DNA from: Planctomycetota bacterium | GTDB lineage: Bacteria > Planctomycetota > Phycisphaerae > Sedimentisphaerales > Anaerobacaceae | DNA length: 5,449 bases | NCBI GenBank assembly: GCA_022567055.1 | Contig: JADFHU010000436.1 | Coordinates: 1-5,449, forward strand | Direction: 5' to 3' | Part shown: positions 1-5,449 of the stretch, one piece after another | Layout of the letters: each line of letters starts with the position of its first letter | How positions within the stretch are numbered: position 1 is the first letter of the stretch | Notes under the pieces: generated by a model | Seen by the model: the letters and a program-made list of their open reading frames with translations, nothing else | The model's database searches: none | Told to the model about the DNA's origin: nothing | Position numbers and translations under genes: made by a program

Positions 1-485
1 CAGATGTCGCTGGCATACACATCCCAATCCCCGTGGAAGTTGTCCTGCCACACCGCCAATGTGCGGTCGAGCGCCGGGAACTGTTGGCTACCCTCGAACG
101 CAGCCACCACGAACTCCAGCGGCCAGTTGGGATCGGTGATGTCGCTGGCAAAGATGTCATAGTGATCTTCGGGACCATCTTGCCACAGGACGGTATTGCC
201 GCTGATGGCGGGAAACTGCTCGTCGTTGTCGATGACCCCAGAGACCGCGAAGAACCGGGGGTTGGTCCAATCACCGAGATCGGCGCCGTTGATGTCCCAA
301 TCGCCGAACTCCTCCTGAAGGACAAATTCCTGCCACACCACCCGCCGACCCCAGGCATCGGGATGCATTTGATCACCCGGTAGGCTCAGCACCTGCACGT
401 TGATCTCGTCGAGGCGATTGACGTCCGCCACCACCACGTCATAGTCGCCGAATTCTGCCATGAACTGGTGCCAGACGACGTGACG
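1..485 (-). repeat. Four tandem ~45-50-residue protein repeats in the partial exported gene
   Basis: The repeat units cover residues 51-211 of the partial gene. The conserved core of each is V-V-W-H-Q-F (53-58), V-V-W-Q-E-F (99-104), V-L-W-Q-D-G (149-154) and A-V-W-Q-D-N (194-199), followed by G-D-Y-D, G-D-W-D, H-Y-D and G-D-W-D with a following D-V, D-L, D-I and D-I. The last two units are alike even as DNA: the 13-base string gatgtcgctggca occurs at 3-15 and 138-150 on the plus strand, exactly 135 bases (45 codons) apart and in the same frame, encoding the A-S-D-I ending. Confidence 0.8.
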
Positions 486-635
486 TCCCTGGATGCGCGG
501 CCCCTCCTGCGGATCGTCGGAGGGCCAGAGGGCCAGAGGGATTTGGGCGCTGACAGGCAGCACTGCACCCATGAGAGCGAGCAGCATCATCCGGATCGTC
601 TGACGTCGGCACGCCCTGCTTAGCCAAGAGTGCAT
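1..635 (-). CDS. Exported WQD-type beta-propeller-like repeat protein, 3' end outside window
   Basis: This reading frame stays open from an ATG at 635 to the left edge, giving 211 residues with no stop, so the C-terminus is missing. The start is well supported: AGGAGG lies 5 bases upstream. Residues 1-30 look like a signal peptide: arginines at 7, 10, 11 and 15, a hydrophobic stretch at about 16-28 and a likely cut after V-S-A (30). The rest is made of four similar units anchored on Trp55, Trp101, Trp151 and Trp196 (spacing 46, 50 and 45 residues). Each unit reads roughly V-x-W-Q-(D/E), a short acidic loop with G-D-(W/Y)-D, then (I/V)-x-x-x-D-(I/L/V). Repeats of this length and pattern are known from secreted proteins thought to fold as beta-propellers, related in style to TolB/WD-like blades. 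The fourth unit runs into the edge, so more blades probably follow. The role is unknown; binding of a ligand or surface partner is a guess. It follows the TPR gene after 9 bases and is probably co-translated with it. Confidence 0.85.
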   Translation of the reverse strand, partial: MHSWLSRACRRQTIRMMLLALMGAVLPVSAQIPLALWPSDDPQEGPRIQGRHVVWHQFMAEFGDYDVVVADVNRLDEINVQVLSLPGDQMHPDAWGRRVVWQEFVLQEEFGDWDINGADLGDWTNPRFFAVSGVIDNDEQFPAISGNTVLWQDGPEDHYDIFASDITDPNWPLEFVVAAFEGSQQFPALDRTLAVWQDNFHGDWDVYASDI

Positions 636-640
636 GGTCT

Positions 641-646
641 CCTCCT
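641..646 (-). promoter_or_regulatory. Shine-Dalgarno AGGAGG overlapping the upstream stop codon
   Basis: The perfect AGGAGG at 646-641 (minus strand) sits 5 bases before the ATG at 635. Its first two bases are the last two bases of the TAG stop codon (647-645) of the TPR gene. A ribosome finishing the TPR protein is therefore placed on the initiation site of the next gene, which points to translational coupling of the two exported proteins. The site also fixes the start of the left-hand gene. Confidence 0.85.
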
Positions 647-2741
647 AGTCGCTTTCGATCTCCTGGGCCTTCACCTTGGCCAGCAAATCGATCAGCAGGC
701 TTGCGGCTCGTTGGTTCTCCGGATCCAGACTGGCCCGCTCCAGGGAATCGAGGGCCGCGTCTGTCTCGCCGATGCCGAGCAGATGGTAGCCCAGCAGGAG
801 TTGGAGACCCGTGTCTTGGCTCTTGGTCTCCACGAGCTTGATCAGCTCATCCACTTGAGTGAAGAGCGTGTCGTCATCCTGGTAGAGTCCCCGCGGATAA
901 AAAATGGTCGCTTGCTCCAAATTCACATTGCCCAAGGCCATACGGAGGACCTCAATCGCGTCACGGTATTCCTCTTCGGCAAAGAGGGCCTGCGCAAAGG
1001 CGAAGGGGAGAATGATATCCTGGGCATCCAATGCCATGGCCTCACTGAAGTGGTCCGTGGCGGCGGCGTAATCGCCCCTCTCAAATGCCTGCACGCCGGC
1101 GGAAAACTGGAGATCCGCCGGTCCCTCCTGCGGGGGCTCTACCGCCGCACCGGGATCGCCGACCGCCTCTATGGCCTTCGCCGAACTCGCGACATTCTGA
1201 TCGCCTCCCATGTTGTAGGTGTAGTAGTTGTGCGTTGTTCCCGCTACTTGCCGAGGCACCGGGTTGTAGCCGTACCAGGTGTAGGGATGCCAGCCATACC
1301 AATAATAACGCAGGCTCAAGTAGCTGCTGGGCCAATAGCCGCCCAGGCTGACGAAGACATACTTGCGGTGGTGGAACGGATAGACGTGCCGCATCAAGCT
1401 GTGGTGACCTACGCTGTAGTGCACGGGGTAAGAGTAATCGGGCCAGACCACGTGGTGATAACTGCGGTGGTGCGAATCGTAGTACCGGTGCAGGTAGTTG
1501 TTGCCGTGGTGGATCGCGTGGGGCCGATCATGGTAGGTCACGTATCTGGAGTGCGTCGTCCTACTGAGATGGCGGTTCGCCGCCCGCATGTGATGGCCCT
1601 GGTCGACCGTGACCTCGTGTCGATCGCGCAAAGCACGTTCGCGGGCGATGCCCAGCCCTCCCGAAGCATGCGAGCCGGTGATGTGGGATCGATTGCCTAC
1701 GCCCTGCGTCCGATCAACGCCGACGGTGTAGCGGCGGGTCAGAGGGGGTGTGGCTAGCGACCGCCTCAGCCGGGACGCATCGAGCAGATGTTGTCCGCGC
1801 GTGGAAGAGACGGCCTGGGGCCGGCGGCGGCTCTCGCCGACCGAGTCACGGCGGCTCGGGCCGCTGTCCGGGCGTAGATCGCGCCCGTTGGCTGCGACTC
1901 GACCCGACCTGTCTCCTCCCCGAGTGGAGGCGCTCCCGCGCCGCGTGATGGAGCGGGGTTGCCGCAAAGATGGGGTCAAGCCCCTCGTGGTACGCCCCGA
2001 GGAACCGAGAGGAATGCCGATGCGACTCCGCAGAGCGGTCGTGCCGCCTGTGGAGGGGCGAAGCGTGGGAGATGCGACCGTGGGCATGCGGCTTCTGCCG
2101 GTGCTGCCCTGCTGCCGCGCTCCCGGCCGAATCGTGCGATCGGCCTGCGGGGTTCTGACGCCGACGCTCCGGCCTGATGTGGAGCCTATGGTATAACGCC
2201 TGGCCCTAATGGAGGGACTGGGGGCGGTTCTCAGAGTGTTTGAGCGTACGCTAGACGGCATCCGCGTGATCGATCTGCTTGCTCTCTGTTGGCTGGTAGG
2301 CAGTCTCTGGACGCTACGGGGGGCAAGGGTGCTGGATCGATACGACCGGCTCGGTGGGCGTGCCACGGGGGTTCGAACGCTGGAACGCGGCATCTGAGTC
2401 CGAAAAGACGGCCGGGTAACAGAAGGCGCTGTCCTGGGGGACACGCGCACAGGCCCTCTCGGCGCTGTCGAGCGAACCGTTGGCCTCGAGATGGAAGGTC
2501 GAGGGCTGGCCCTCCTGGGGGCGCTGGGACGGCTTAGGGTGGTCGTCCGCTGGGGAGGTGTCGCACGTCGCGTCAGGGTCCGTGTGGGCGGGCTGGACTG
2601 TTGCAGCCGTGACCGCCGCTCTGCCCCGGTGACGAGGCCCGCACACATCAATCCCACTGCCAAGGCGATTGGAAAGCCCCGCCGGCAAAGCACGGCGAAA
2701 ACTGCCCTTGAGACAATCCAATGGGTCCGTTTCGTCCACAT
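645..2741 (-). CDS. Exported Arg-rich / His-Tyr-rich protein with C-terminal TPRs
   Basis: The protein has 698 residues and starts at an ATG with AAAGGGG 7 bases upstream. Four parts can be seen. Residues 1-40 are a long signal peptide, with a hydrophobic core at about 23-38 and a likely cut after V-T-G-A. Residues 41 to about 375 are low-complexity and rich in R, S, T and P; residues 41-200 hold about 35 arginines, and none of residues 42-200 is acidic. Residues 376-508 are rich in His and Tyr (about 20 His in 371-460) and end in an aromatic cluster, Y-Y-W-Y-G-W-H-P-Y-T-W-Y-G-Y-N-P, at 479-494. Residues 544-698 hold about three TPR-like units, the clearest at 544-574 (F-E-R-G-D-Y-A-A-A), the others near 578-606 and 645-675. 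TPRs usually bind other proteins, so a scaffold or envelope role is likely. The basic region could bind anionic polymers and the His stretch metal, but both are guesses. Proteins mixing H/Y-rich stretches with TPRs are familiar from planctomycetes. There is no Lys between residues 5 and 459. I do not recognise a named family. Confidence 0.88.
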   Translation of the reverse strand: MWTKRTHWIVSRAVFAVLCRRGFPIALAVGLMCAGLVTGAERRSRLQQSSPPTRTLTRRATPPQRTTTLSRPSAPRRASPRPSISRPTVRSTAPRGPVRVSPRTAPSVTRPSFRTQMPRSSVRTPVARPPSRSYRSSTLAPRSVQRLPTSQQRASRSITRMPSSVRSNTLRTAPSPSIRARRYTIGSTSGRSVGVRTPQADRTIRPGARQQGSTGRSRMPTVASPTLRPSTGGTTALRSRIGIPLGSSGRTTRGLTPSLRQPRSITRRGSASTRGGDRSGRVAANGRDLRPDSGPSRRDSVGESRRRPQAVSSTRGQHLLDASRLRRSLATPPLTRRYTVGVDRTQGVGNRSHITGSHASGGLGIARERALRDRHEVTVDQGHHMRAANRHLSRTTHSRYVTYHDRPHAIHHGNNYLHRYYDSHHRSYHHVVWPDYSYPVHYSVGHHSLMRHVYPFHHRKYVFVSLGGYWPSSYLSLRYYWYGWHPYTWYGYNPVPRQVAGTTHNYYTYNMGGDQNVASSAKAIEAVGDPGAAVEPPQEGPADLQFSAGVQAFERGDYAAATDHFSEAMALDAQDIILPFAFAQALFAEEEYRDAIEVLRMALGNVNLEQATIFYPRGLYQDDDTLFTQVDELIKLVETKSQDTGLQLLLGYHLLGIGETDAALDSLERASLDPENQRAASLLIDLLAKVKAQEIESD

Positions 2742-2748
2742 CTGTCTG

Positions 2749-2755
2749 CCCCTTT
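2749..2755 (-). promoter_or_regulatory. Ribosome binding site of the TPR gene (AAAGGGG)
   Basis: AAAGGGG on the minus strand lies 7 bases before the ATG at 2741. It supports that ATG, which also keeps the whole signal peptide, as the true start. Confidence 0.65.
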
Positions 2756-2783
2756 CTTCAACTATTAGAAACAGTCTCTGGCC

Positions 2784-2791
2784 ATTCTATA
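2784..2791 (-). promoter_or_regulatory. Possible -10 element upstream of the TPR gene
   Basis: The minus strand reads TATAGAAT here; the TAGAAT part matches 5 of 6 bases of the sigma-70 -10 consensus. It lies about 42 bases before the ATG and downstream of the AT-rich patch. No good -35 box is found at 16-18 bases upstream (the nearest TTG-type hexamer, TTGCGA, is 26 bases away), so the call rests on the -10 and its position alone. Confidence 0.3.
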
Positions 2792-2832
2792 GCAGGGAGG
2801 CAGAGAAAAGGCGAGTCGCAACGAAATAATTT

Positions 2833-2857
2833 GAAAATAACCGGTTTTTGGGCCGAT
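2833..2857 (-). terminator. Weak candidate terminator after pyk
   Basis: About 50 bases after the pyk stop the minus strand can form a 5-base stem, AUCGG with CCGGU (one G-U pair), around an 8-base loop, followed by UAUUUUC. The stem is short and the U-tract interrupted, so it may be chance. It is the only terminator-like structure I could find in the gap. Confidence 0.22.
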
Positions 2858-2905
2858 GAGGAGGCGACCGTCCGGGCACAAGGACAATCTACGGCGGGCT
2901 CAGGG

Positions 2906-4324
2906 TCAGGACAGGGTGTGCACGATCATGCCCTGGCCATTTCCCTGATACCCCAGGGGAGGCCCCAGTACCAGACAGATTTTGTCACCGCTGCGGGCCA
3001 GTCCCTTGTCTATCGCTAGCCGCTCAGCCAGTCGAGCAAAACCCTCCACGTCGCCGGGAATCTCAGCCCGGTGGGGGACGACACCGTAGTTCAGACACAT
3101 GTGCCGACAGGTCCGAATATCGGAACTCAGGGCCAAAATGGGGACGTCGATCCGTGTCTTTCCCAAAAACTGCGCCGACCAGCCATCCTCAGACCACACA
3201 ACCACCAGGACGATCTCGATACTGTCTACGATCTGGGCCACACAGCTTGCCAGCGTCGCAGTTAGGAGGTGTTCGGCGGCGGGCGCCCCTATGGGGTGAT
3301 CCCGGTCGAACCGGTCCAGGTGGGCCTCTGTGACCGTTGACACCTCGCCAATGGTCTGCACTGCGCGAACTGCATACTCACCGATGGCGGTCTCACCAGA
3401 CAGCAAAACCGCATCCGTGTAGTCCATGATCGCGTTGGCGATGTCTGAGACCTCTGCCCGTGTGGCGGTCGGACTGTGGATCATACTCTGTAGCATGTGG
3501 GTGGCCACCAGGACCGGTTTGCCGTGCGCGCGGCAGAGCCGCGTGATCCGCTTCTGTAGCAGCGGCACCTGGGCCGAGTCCATCTCGACCCCCAGGTCTC
3601 CCCGAGCCACCAGAGAGACATCGCTCGCCATGATGATTTCCTCCATCTGCTCAATGGCCTGGGGCGTCTCGAACTTCGCCACAATACGGATGTTGGCGCC
3701 CGCCCCACACAGGAATTCCCGGAGCTTGTGGATGTCCTCCGCCGACCGAACGAAACTGAGAGCCAAGAAGTCCAGCTCCTGAGCAACGGCCCACTCCACG
3801 CACTGCCAGTCATCCTTCGTGATAGAGGGCGCGCTCACCGCCGTATCGGGGAGATTGATCCCCTTGTTGCTGTGCAAGACCCCGCCCAGCAAGACGCGGC
3901 AGAGGTTCTTCTCGCCCTGCTGCTCCATTACTTTTAGCAAGATCTTACCGTCATCGACGAAGACCCGCTGACCCACGGCGAGATCCCGGCTCAGGTCGGC
4001 GTAGTTGGTGCTGAAGTGCGTGGCCAGGGTCGCCTCCGTGCTCGGTTCGATCGTGACCAGATCACCCTCCTTGAGTGCCTGCCCCTCCGGCAGGATCGGC
4101 CCCGTGCGGATCTTGGGACCGCACAGGTCCCCCATCAGCGCCACCACACGGTCTGTCCGCCGGCGGGCCTCGTTGCACTGCAGGACGTAGGCCGAGTGAC
4201 TTGCGCGACTGCCATGAGAGAAGTTGATGCGGAAGCAGTCCGTGCCGCCTTCGATCAGCGCGAGCATAGTGGTCGCGTCGGCGCAGGCCGGCCCGAGCGT
4301 TGAAACGATCTTGGTCTTGGCCAT
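2906..4324 (-). CDS. pyk: Pyruvate kinase
   Basis: Converts phosphoenolpyruvate and ADP to pyruvate and ATP in the cytoplasm, the last step of glycolysis. The protein has 472 residues, normal for a bacterial enzyme without an extra PEP-utiliser domain. Visible motifs: T-K-I-V-S-T-L-G-P-A (3-13); R-I-N-F-S-H-G (32-38) with the substrate Arg; G-P-K-I-R-T-G (69-75); the B domain around F-V-D-D-G (122-126); K-G-I-N-L-P (154-159); catalytic Lys217 with Glu219 in A-K-F-E-T; the metal-binding region V-A-R-G-D-L-G-V-E (239-247); A-T-H-M-L-Q-S-M (274-281); and L-L-S-G-E-T-A (307-313). The regulatory C-domain follows. Small departures from the usual pattern are Phe218 after the catalytic Lys and His276, usually Gln. 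Lys71 stands where potassium-dependent enzymes have Glu. The ATG at 4324 is chosen because GAGGGG lies 6 bases upstream and the family normally begins close to the K-I-V-x-T-L-G-P motif; the upstream TTG at 4345 would add seven unconserved residues. It lies 21 bases after the phosphofructokinase gene. Confidence 0.97.
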   Translation of the reverse strand: MAKTKIVSTLGPACADATTMLALIEGGTDCFRINFSHGSRASHSAYVLQCNEARRRTDRVVALMGDLCGPKIRTGPILPEGQALKEGDLVTIEPSTEATLATHFSTNYADLSRDLAVGQRVFVDDGKILLKVMEQQGEKNLCRVLLGGVLHSNKGINLPDTAVSAPSITKDDWQCVEWAVAQELDFLALSFVRSAEDIHKLREFLCGAGANIRIVAKFETPQAIEQMEEIIMASDVSLVARGDLGVEMDSAQVPLLQKRITRLCRAHGKPVLVATHMLQSMIHSPTATRAEVSDIANAIMDYTDAVLLSGETAIGEYAVRAVQTIGEVSTVTEAHLDRFDRDHPIGAPAAEHLLTATLASCVAQIVDSIEIVLVVVWSEDGWSAQFLGKTRIDVPILALSSDIRTCRHMCLNYGVVPHRAEIPGDVEGFARLAERLAIDKGLARSGDKICLVLGPPLGYQGNGQGMIVHTLS

Positions 4325-4330
4325 GGGCGG

Positions 4331-4336
4331 CCCCTC
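4331..4336 (-). promoter_or_regulatory. Ribosome binding site that decides the pyk start (GAGGGG)
   Basis: GAGGGG on the minus strand is 6 bases before the ATG at 4324, within the 21-base gap after the phosphofructokinase stop codon. A possible TTG start at 4345 would place this site inside the coding region and has no comparable site of its own. Confidence 0.75.
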
Positions 4337-4345
4337 ACAGGTCAA

Positions 4346-5449
4346 TCAGACACGGGCATTTCCGGATAGATAGGCTGTCTTGGCCAAGCCCCCAGTCAGG
4401 GGTAAGGCATAGGCCATGAAGGCCTCGGTGACGTTGTTGCCCTGGTCGTTGATGAACTCATCGGGCATGGATTTGGTCTTCTCGGCCACCCTCGACAGGT
4501 CGGTGCGGAAGTAGTCGACGGCATACGCGCGGCCCTCGCCTATCCGCTTCATGGCCACCGAGCCGCTGCTGTGCTCCAAGGCATAGGTCACGGCCCGCCG
4601 CCCACAGGCCCGCGCCTCGGCCGCGTCCGTCGGGGACTGCAGACCGGCAAAGCTCCGCTGCAGATAGCCGAAGGTGTCGGCACGCACGCGCTTGACCCCC
4701 AGTTTCTCCCTGACCTGACGGGCCAGGAAGTCCGCCAGCCCGCCCGTACCCGACAACTGGACATTGCCATGGGCGTCTACCTCCGCGTCCTCTGCCAGTC
4801 TTTTCGCCCAGGTCACACCGTCGCCGTCCTTGATCCCCTCGCTCACGGCCACCACACAGCGTCCTAGTTTTCGATATACGGAGTCTACATCCGAGACAAA
4901 CTTGTCGATCGTCACCGGCCGCTCGGGCACGTAGATCAGATGGGGGCCGTCATCGACTCGTTGTCGCCCCAAGGCGGCAGCCGCGGTCAGAAAACCCGCA
5001 TCCCGGCCCATAATCACATCGATCTTGATACCCGGCAAAGATCGGTTGTCCAGGTCATCCCCCACCACGGCGTTGGCCACGAAGAGGGCGGCGGTTCCGT
5101 AGCCGGGACAGTGATCGGTCACCTCCAGATCGTTGTCAATGGTCTTGGGCACATGGAAGGCACGCATGTCATAGTCTACTTCCGCCGCCATCTCATTGAT
5201 GATGTGGGCCGTATTGGCCGAGTCATTGCCGCCGATGTAAAAGAAGTAACGGACATTGCGCTTCTGAAAGATCTTAAAGATGTTCTCACAGTAGGCTCTA
5301 TCCGGTTTATCGCGACTCGAACCCAGCGCCGCGGAGGGACTGGTGGCGAGGGATTCCAAGGTCTGCCGAGAAAGCCGCGCTAGATCCACGAAGTCCTCGT
5401 TCACGATTCCTTCGACGGCATGCACCGCCCCGTAGAGATGCTCAAATTC
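4346..5449 (-). CDS. pfp: 6-phosphofructokinase, probably pyrophosphate-dependent; N-terminus outside window
   Basis: Phosphorylates fructose 6-phosphate to fructose 1,6-bisphosphate in the cytoplasm. The frame is open to the right edge, giving 367 residues. About 40 N-terminal residues, including the glycine-rich donor-binding motif near the start, are missing; the GTG at 5425 is internal, since the preceding residues E-F-E-H-L-Y-G-A fit the family. Numbering from the edge, the visible motifs are A-L-G-S-S-R (41-46), G-G-N-D-S (73-77), P-K-T-I-D-N-D (101-107) with the catalytic Asp, P-G-Y-G-T-A (115-120), M-G-R-D-A-G (147-152) for sugar-phosphate binding, V-S-E-G (202-205) and G-Y-L-Q-R-S (261-266). 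Asp in place of the second Gly of the ATP-type G-G-D-G-S motif, and Lys in P-K-T-I-D-N-D where E. coli PfkA has Gly, are the known signatures of PPi-dependent enzymes. The G-G-N-D-S form occurs in a bacterial PPi-type subfamily. The donor is inferred from these residues, not proven. It is the first gene of a two-gene glycolytic unit with pyk; its promoter is outside the window. Confidence 0.93.
   Translation of the reverse strand, partial: EFEHLYGAVHAVEGIVNEDFVDLARLSRQTLESLATSPSAALGSSRDKPDRAYCENIFKIFQKRNVRYFFYIGGNDSANTAHIINEMAAEVDYDMRAFHVPKTIDNDLEVTDHCPGYGTAALFVANAVVGDDLDNRSLPGIKIDVIMGRDAGFLTAAAALGRQRVDDGPHLIYVPERPVTIDKFVSDVDSVYRKLGRCVVAVSEGIKDGDGVTWAKRLAEDAEVDAHGNVQLSGTGGLADFLARQVREKLGVKRVRADTFGYLQRSFAGLQSPTDAAEARACGRRAVTYALEHSSGSVAMKRIGEGRAYAVDYFRTDLSRVAEKTKSMPDEFINDQGNNVTEAFMAYALPLTGGLAKTAYLSGNARV

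Larger units (their letters stand above)
2742..2905. other. Intergenic gap between pyk and the TPR gene
   Basis: These 164 bases are the only sizeable non-coding stretch. They contain an AT-rich patch at about 2821-2849, unlike the GC-rich genes around it, a weak hairpin candidate and a -10-like sequence. No small ORF with a convincing ribosome binding site was seen on either strand. The gap is much larger than the 21- and 9-base gaps elsewhere, so it probably marks the boundary between two transcription units. Confidence 0.6.

Noticed and set aside
33..383. Plus-strand ORF of 116 codons at the left edge
   Set aside because: It is antisense to the repeat gene, whose four WQD-type units explain this sequence far better.
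630..1757. Long plus-strand ORF of 375 codons opposite the TPR gene
   Set aside because: It lies entirely antisense to a frame with a good ribosome binding site, signal peptide and recognisable TPRs. Its own protein shows no domain; its length reflects GC-rich sequence and His/Tyr/Arg codons read in reverse.
1750..2196. Plus-strand Arg/Pro-rich ORF of 148 codons
   Set aside because: It is the complement of the Arg/Ser/Pro-rich low-complexity region and mirrors its composition. No convincing start site or domain.
2840..2844. AACCGGTT palindrome-like sequence in the gap as an operator
   Set aside because: An 8-base palindrome is expected by chance, and no second copy or known regulator site is seen.
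4325..4345. TTG at 4345 as the start of pyruvate kinase, adding seven residues
   Set aside because: The ATG at 4324 has GAGGGG 6 bases upstream and begins close to the conserved K-I-V-x-T-L-G-P motif, as usual in the family. The extension is not conserved family sequence.
4940..5383. Plus-strand ORF of 147 codons opposite phosphofructokinase
   Set aside because: It is antisense to clear phosphofructokinase motifs and has no recognisable domain.
5423..5425. GTG at 5425 as the start of phosphofructokinase
   Set aside because: The frame stays open to the window edge, the residues before it fit the family, and a start here would lose the essential N-terminal donor-binding motif.

Overview
The window carries four genes, all on the minus strand, so it reads from its right end to its left end. 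The sequence is GC-rich. In order of transcription they are: a 6-phosphofructokinase of the pyrophosphate-dependent type (4346-5449, N-terminus beyond the window), pyruvate kinase (2906-4324, complete), a large exported protein with an arginine-rich low-complexity region, a His/Tyr-rich region and C-terminal TPRs (645-2741, complete), and an exported protein built of repeated WQ(D/E)...GDWD(I/V) units (1-635, C-terminus beyond the window). I see no RNA genes, mobile elements, CRISPR arrays, origins or attachment sites.

The organism is probably a member of the Planctomycetes/PVC group, perhaps a Phycisphaerae-like lineage. This is inference: it rests on the combination of a PPi-type phosphofructokinase, extracytoplasmic proteins with His/Tyr-rich stretches joined to TPRs, and secreted WQD-type repeat proteins, not on any marker gene. 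Clear Shine-Dalgarno sequences precede three of the four starts; the fourth start is outside the window.

Right half (2906-5449): the two glycolytic genes are separated by only 21 bases and surely form one transcript. Together they cover two of the committed steps of glycolysis. If the phosphofructokinase uses PPi, the step is reversible and saves ATP, and pyruvate kinase becomes the main exergonic step. The pyruvate kinase has Lys at the position linked to independence from potassium.

Middle (2742-2905): a 164-base gap with an AT-rich patch, a weak candidate terminator for pyk and a candidate -10 element for the next gene. It probably separates the glycolytic unit from the envelope unit.

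Left half (1-2741): the TPR protein and the repeat protein are separated by 9 bases, and the stop codon of the first overlaps the ribosome binding site of the second, so they are probably translationally coupled. Both have signal peptides and should act outside the cytoplasm, perhaps together. Their function is unknown. This pair is the least understood part of the window; nothing here shows a defence, mobile or biosynthetic system.
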